Below the pieces are notes generated by a model that worked only from the letters and a program-made list of their open reading frames with translations, searched no databases and was not told the DNA's origin. DNA of 64,000 bases from assembly GCA_025353305.1 (NCBI GenBank), contig JANXQX010000259.1:1-64000 (forward strand), in the 5' to 3' direction. Both the position numbers and the translations under genes were made by a program. Positions 61,875 through 64,000 of the stretch are shown here, piece after piece. Origin of the DNA: Holophagaceae bacterium (GTDB lineage Bacteria; Acidobacteriota; Holophagae; Holophagales; Holophagaceae). Position 1 is the first letter of the stretch. Every line of letters begins with the position of its first letter.

Positions 61875-62882
61875 ATGGTTCTGATGGATACCCTTTCCCG
61901 GCCTTTGCGGGCCCTGCGCATATCGGTGACGGACCGGTGCAACTTCCGCTGTCCCTACTGCATGCCTCGGGAGATCTTCCCGCCGGACTATCCATTTCTG
62001 GACCGGAAGGAGATTCTGCGGTTTGAAGAAATAGAACGGCTGGTGGCAATCTTCGTGGCCCAAGGCGTCCGTAAGGTGCGGCTCACGGGAGGCGAGCCAT
62101 TGCTGAGAAAAGGTCTTCCCGATCTGGTGGCGCGCCTCGCGCGAATCCCCGGCGTCAGAGATCTGGCCCTCACCACCAACGGCGCACTGTTACCGGAACT
62201 TGCGAAACCATTGAAGCAAGCGGGCCTTCAGCGCCTGACCGTGAGCCTCGACACGCTGGACCCAGCCAGATTCCGGAAGCTTTGCGACTCAGAGATCCCG
62301 CTCTCACGCGTGCTTTCGGGGCTTGAGGCCGCTCGCAGGGCGGGATTCGGACCCATCAAGCTCAATTGTGTGCTGCAGCGCGGAATCAACGACGGCGAAA
62401 TCCTGGAGCTCGCGACTTTCGCGCGGGAAGGCGGACACATCCTGCGCTTCATCGAGTTCATGGATGTGGGTACCAAGAACGGCTGGAAGCTCGATGCCGT
62501 GGTCCCCGCGGATGAGGTGCTGGCGAGGCTCTCCGAGCTGGGGGACATCGAGCCGATCCAAGAACCATTGGCCGGACGTGTGGTGGAGCGTTGGCGCTAC
62601 CGCGATGGCCTGGGGGAATTCGGCATCATCGCCTCGGTCACGAAAGCCTTTTGCGGTGGCTGCGACCGGGCGCGTCTCAGCGCCGAAGGATCAGTCTATA
62701 CCTGCCTGTTTGCGGAGTCTGGCATGGACCTGAAGACGGCTCTAAGGAGTGGGTTCAGCGACGCGGATATCGGCGCGATGATAACGAATGTCTGGAAGCG
62801 GCGGGAAGATCGCTACTCCGAGCTGCGCAGCTCCAAGACCGGCGGTGCGCCTAAGGTCGAGATGTTCCACATTGGGGGCTAG
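61875..62882 (+). CDS. moaA: GTP 3',8-cyclase MoaA
   Basis: A 335-residue radical-SAM enzyme that starts molybdenum cofactor synthesis by turning GTP into 3',8-cyclo-GTP. The SAM cluster is RCNFRCPYC (Cys22, Cys26, Cys29), followed by VRLTGGEPLLR. The C-terminal cluster ligands are in FCGGCDRARLSAEGSVYTC. It ends HIGG, keeping the C-terminal Gly-Gly tail. No other moa, moe or mob gene is in the window. An alternative ATG lies at 61884. Confidence 0.96.
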   Translation: MVLMDTLSRPLRALRISVTDRCNFRCPYCMPREIFPPDYPFLDRKEILRFEEIERLVAIFVAQGVRKVRLTGGEPLLRKGLPDLVARLARIPGVRDLALTTNGALLPELAKPLKQAGLQRLTVSLDTLDPARFRKLCDSEIPLSRVLSGLEAARRAGFGPIKLNCVLQRGINDGEILELATFAREGGHILRFIEFMDVGTKNGWKLDAVVPADEVLARLSELGDIEPIQEPLAGRVVERWRYRDGLGEFGIIASVTKAFCGGCDRARLSAEGSVYTCLFAESGMDLKTALRSGFSDADIGAMITNVWKRREDRYSELRSSKTGGAPKVEMFHIGG

Positions 62883-62965
62883 TCCTGAGACCTTAGGGAC
62901 CCTGCAGGCAAAATCCGTACAGACCAGATGATTTTGACGCAACGAGCCAGCCAGCCGCCAGCGTC

Positions 62966-63463
62966 TTACATGTTCAATTCCGCCCAGGCTCTTCCGGGAA
63001 AATCAGGGGTATCCAGGCGGAACAACTGAAGCAGGAGGATCATCTGCGCACGGTGGTGGGTTTCTTCCAGCAGCATCAGGCGTAAATAGTTTTCAGGTGT
63101 TGAAACATTGCCGAATTCTGTCTGGAATGCCTTCCCAAGATCCGAGGTGTGGAGATCCGCAAGCATGATCTGGCACCGGCGGGTGTGGAGATCCCATGCA
63201 TGCAACAGCTCGGTGGTACTTCCGCCGCGGCTCCAGGGTTCGGCCTCAAAGACTGTTTTCAGGGCTTCCGGATCACGGTTGGTCAAGGTGCAGATGATGC
63301 TTTCCCGGATGAGCGCGATATGGGCGAGTTGCTCTCGCAGGGACTTGAGATGGGGCACCGGGTGCAAATCCCAGAGGCGCAATTCTGCATTGGGCACGGC
63401 GCGGATCACGGCGGCGGTGTGGGCCGTGGCGACACCGAATGGCCGCAGCTCCATGCGGCTCAT
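62966..63463 (-). CDS. DinB-like four-helix protein
   Basis: A 165-residue protein fitting the DinB/YfiT metal-binding four-helix bundle. The His pattern is EQLAHIALIRESI, TTELLHAWDLH and LLEETHHRAQMILLLQLF, the last two supplying the usual metal ligands. The ATG at 63463 gives MSRMELRPF and overlaps the stop of the upstream gene (ATGA). DinB proteins act as thiol-dependent or unknown hydrolases/transferases; the substrate is not apparent. It is coupled to the next gene upstream. Confidence 0.75.
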   Translation of the reverse strand: MSRMELRPFGVATAHTAAVIRAVPNAELRLWDLHPVPHLKSLREQLAHIALIRESIICTLTNRDPEALKTVFEAEPWSRGGSTTELLHAWDLHTRRCQIMLADLHTSDLGKAFQTEFGNVSTPENYLRLMLLEETHHRAQMILLLQLFRLDTPDFPGRAWAELNM

Positions 63464-63942
63464 CCCAGTATTTCTTTCACGGATTTCAGGCAGGCCGCCC
63501 ACACGTCATCAGAGGTCTCCTCCAGAAAGAACTCCACGGCCAAGCCGGCTGCATGGGCTTCTTCGTGGACCGACCAGGCTGCAAAAAGTGCATCCAGCTT
63601 GATGGTATCCATCTTCTCGCGACGGAATTTGTGGGACTTGCGGACCCTGTCGGGATCGGGGCCCCGCATGCTCACGCCATGTTTGGGCGAGGCATGGAAA
63701 TAGCAGATCTGGCACCAGTGGTCGGAGATGAATTGGTTGAAATGCAGGAACACCCCGTGGGTCGATTGGGTCAAATCCATCACGCGTTCCTTGCTTTTCC
63801 AGGCTTCGGTCCAACGGGTCAACAGTGCCTCCAACCGCTGGCGATCCGCTGGGTGGCGCACGGACGCACGCCCCGTATGCAGGAAGTCTTCCAGGGCGAT
63901 CTTGTTCGGGTCCAAGGGCTGCTCCGTGCTGACGACATTCAA
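63460..63942 (-). CDS. Unknown protein coupled to the DinB-like gene
   Basis: A 160-residue protein not recognised. The only in-frame start near the 5' end is a TTG at 63942; an in-frame TGA lies 9 bases before and no ribosome site is visible. Visible blocks include FLHFNQFISDHWCQICYFHASPKHG (split at Cys), KFRREKMDTIKLDALFAAWS and HEEAHAAGLAVEFF. The His/Glu pattern suggests metal binding, unproven. The CTCCAGCTC repeat begins 15 bp upstream and may have displaced the original start. Confidence 0.55.
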   Translation of the reverse strand: MNVVSTEQPLDPNKIALEDFLHTGRASVRHPADRQRLEALLTRWTEAWKSKERVMDLTQSTHGVFLHFNQFISDHWCQICYFHASPKHGVSMRGPDPDRVRKSHKFRREKMDTIKLDALFAAWSVHEEAHAAGLAVEFFLEETSDDVWAACLKSVKEILG

Positions 63943-63956
63943 CGTCTGGCATCAAG

Positions 63957-64000
63957 GCTCCAGCTCTGAGGAAGCAGTGAGCAGGAGGGCGCATTGCGCC
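63957..64000 (-). repeat. CTCCAGCTC hairpin repeat, copy 2, cut by window edge
   Basis: CTCCAGCT (63958-63965) starts the outer stem, whose partner lies beyond the window. The inner hairpin GGGCGCA (63987-63993) and TGCGCC (63995-64000) is visible. Spacing from outer arm to inner arm is 29 bases, the same as in the copy at 60426. Confidence 0.75.

Noticed and set aside
1..64000. CRISPR arrays, insertion sequences, prophage or plasmid genes
   Set aside because: No regularly spaced direct repeats with unique spacers, and no transposase, integrase, capsid or replication genes were recognised. The repeats found are hairpin elements, not CRISPR units.

Overview
The window reads as an ordinary chromosomal stretch of a GC-rich (about 60%) Gram-negative bacterium. 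The gene mix points to the Acidobacteriota, most likely a Holophagae/Geothrix-type organism: an Oar-like TonB-dependent receptor with an N-terminal carboxypeptidase-regulatory domain, an MglB/MglA polarity pair, TPR lipoproteins, DUF4136 and DUF4412 proteins, and a Ser/Thr kinase ending in a TonB-C domain. That placement is inference from gene content only. No phage, transposase, plasmid or CRISPR locus was seen. About 58 protein genes, two tRNA genes and several families of structured repeats were found.

Layout. 1-5.1 kb: 5' end of uvrA, a CHAD-domain protein translationally coupled to a sensor histidine kinase, an exported amidohydrolase broken by one in-frame TAG, and a fumarylacetoacetase-family hydrolase. 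5.2-11.7 kb: TonB-dependent receptor, then the biotin operon bioF-bioD-bioA. 11.7-19.2 kb: two tandem parvulin-type peptidyl-prolyl isomerases, an S4 protein, a YhaM-like OB/HD nuclease, a LapB-like TPR/zinc-ribbon protein, a family-4 uracil-DNA glycosylase, and an ECF sigma factor overlapping a membrane partner. 19.2-29.3 kb: a helicase-C-like/WYL protein, a membrane-anchored LpxH-like phosphoesterase, a DUF4136 lipoprotein, the kinase-TonB fusion, thiol peroxidase, and a MacA-like adaptor/FtsX permease/MFS cluster. 29.5-37.2 kb: the membrane half of respiratory complex I, nuoH to nuoN, without nuoA-G. 37.3-40.6 kb: glnS and gltX side by side. 40.6-47.8 kb: DUF6941 protein, exported 5'-nucleotidase family enzyme, an unknown exported protein, and the isoprenoid operon xseB-ispA-dxs. 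47.8-51.3 kb: a sigma-54 response regulator, an exported Ala/Lys/Pro-rich protein and mglB-mglA. 51.3-64 kb: tRNA-Asn, a Crp-family regulator, an EF-P with Asn34, tRNA-Val, an aminotransferase, a family-2 glycosyltransferase, a gluzincin peptidase, recA, a trypsin-like lipoprotein with TPRs, a DUF1444-like protein, moaA, a DinB-like protein and an unknown gene.

The most unusual material lies between the genes. One repeat family (14261-14345, 16937-17050, 29377-29537) forms a two-stem hairpin whose stem sequences differ between copies while pairing is kept; the apical loop CGYYYTT and a 3' TTAYGYCGG tail stay fixed. A second family (60426-60480, 63957-64000) sits directly upstream of minus-strand genes. 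A third (201-223, 39052-39124) is built on CGCCAAGACGCC. Further inverted repeats fill the convergent spacers at 15.5 and 19.2 kb, and a 104-bp duplication separates nuoJ from nuoK. The repeat pairing was worked out by eye. Start codons were chosen from ribosome-binding sites and signal peptides and are stated where they differ from the longest reading.
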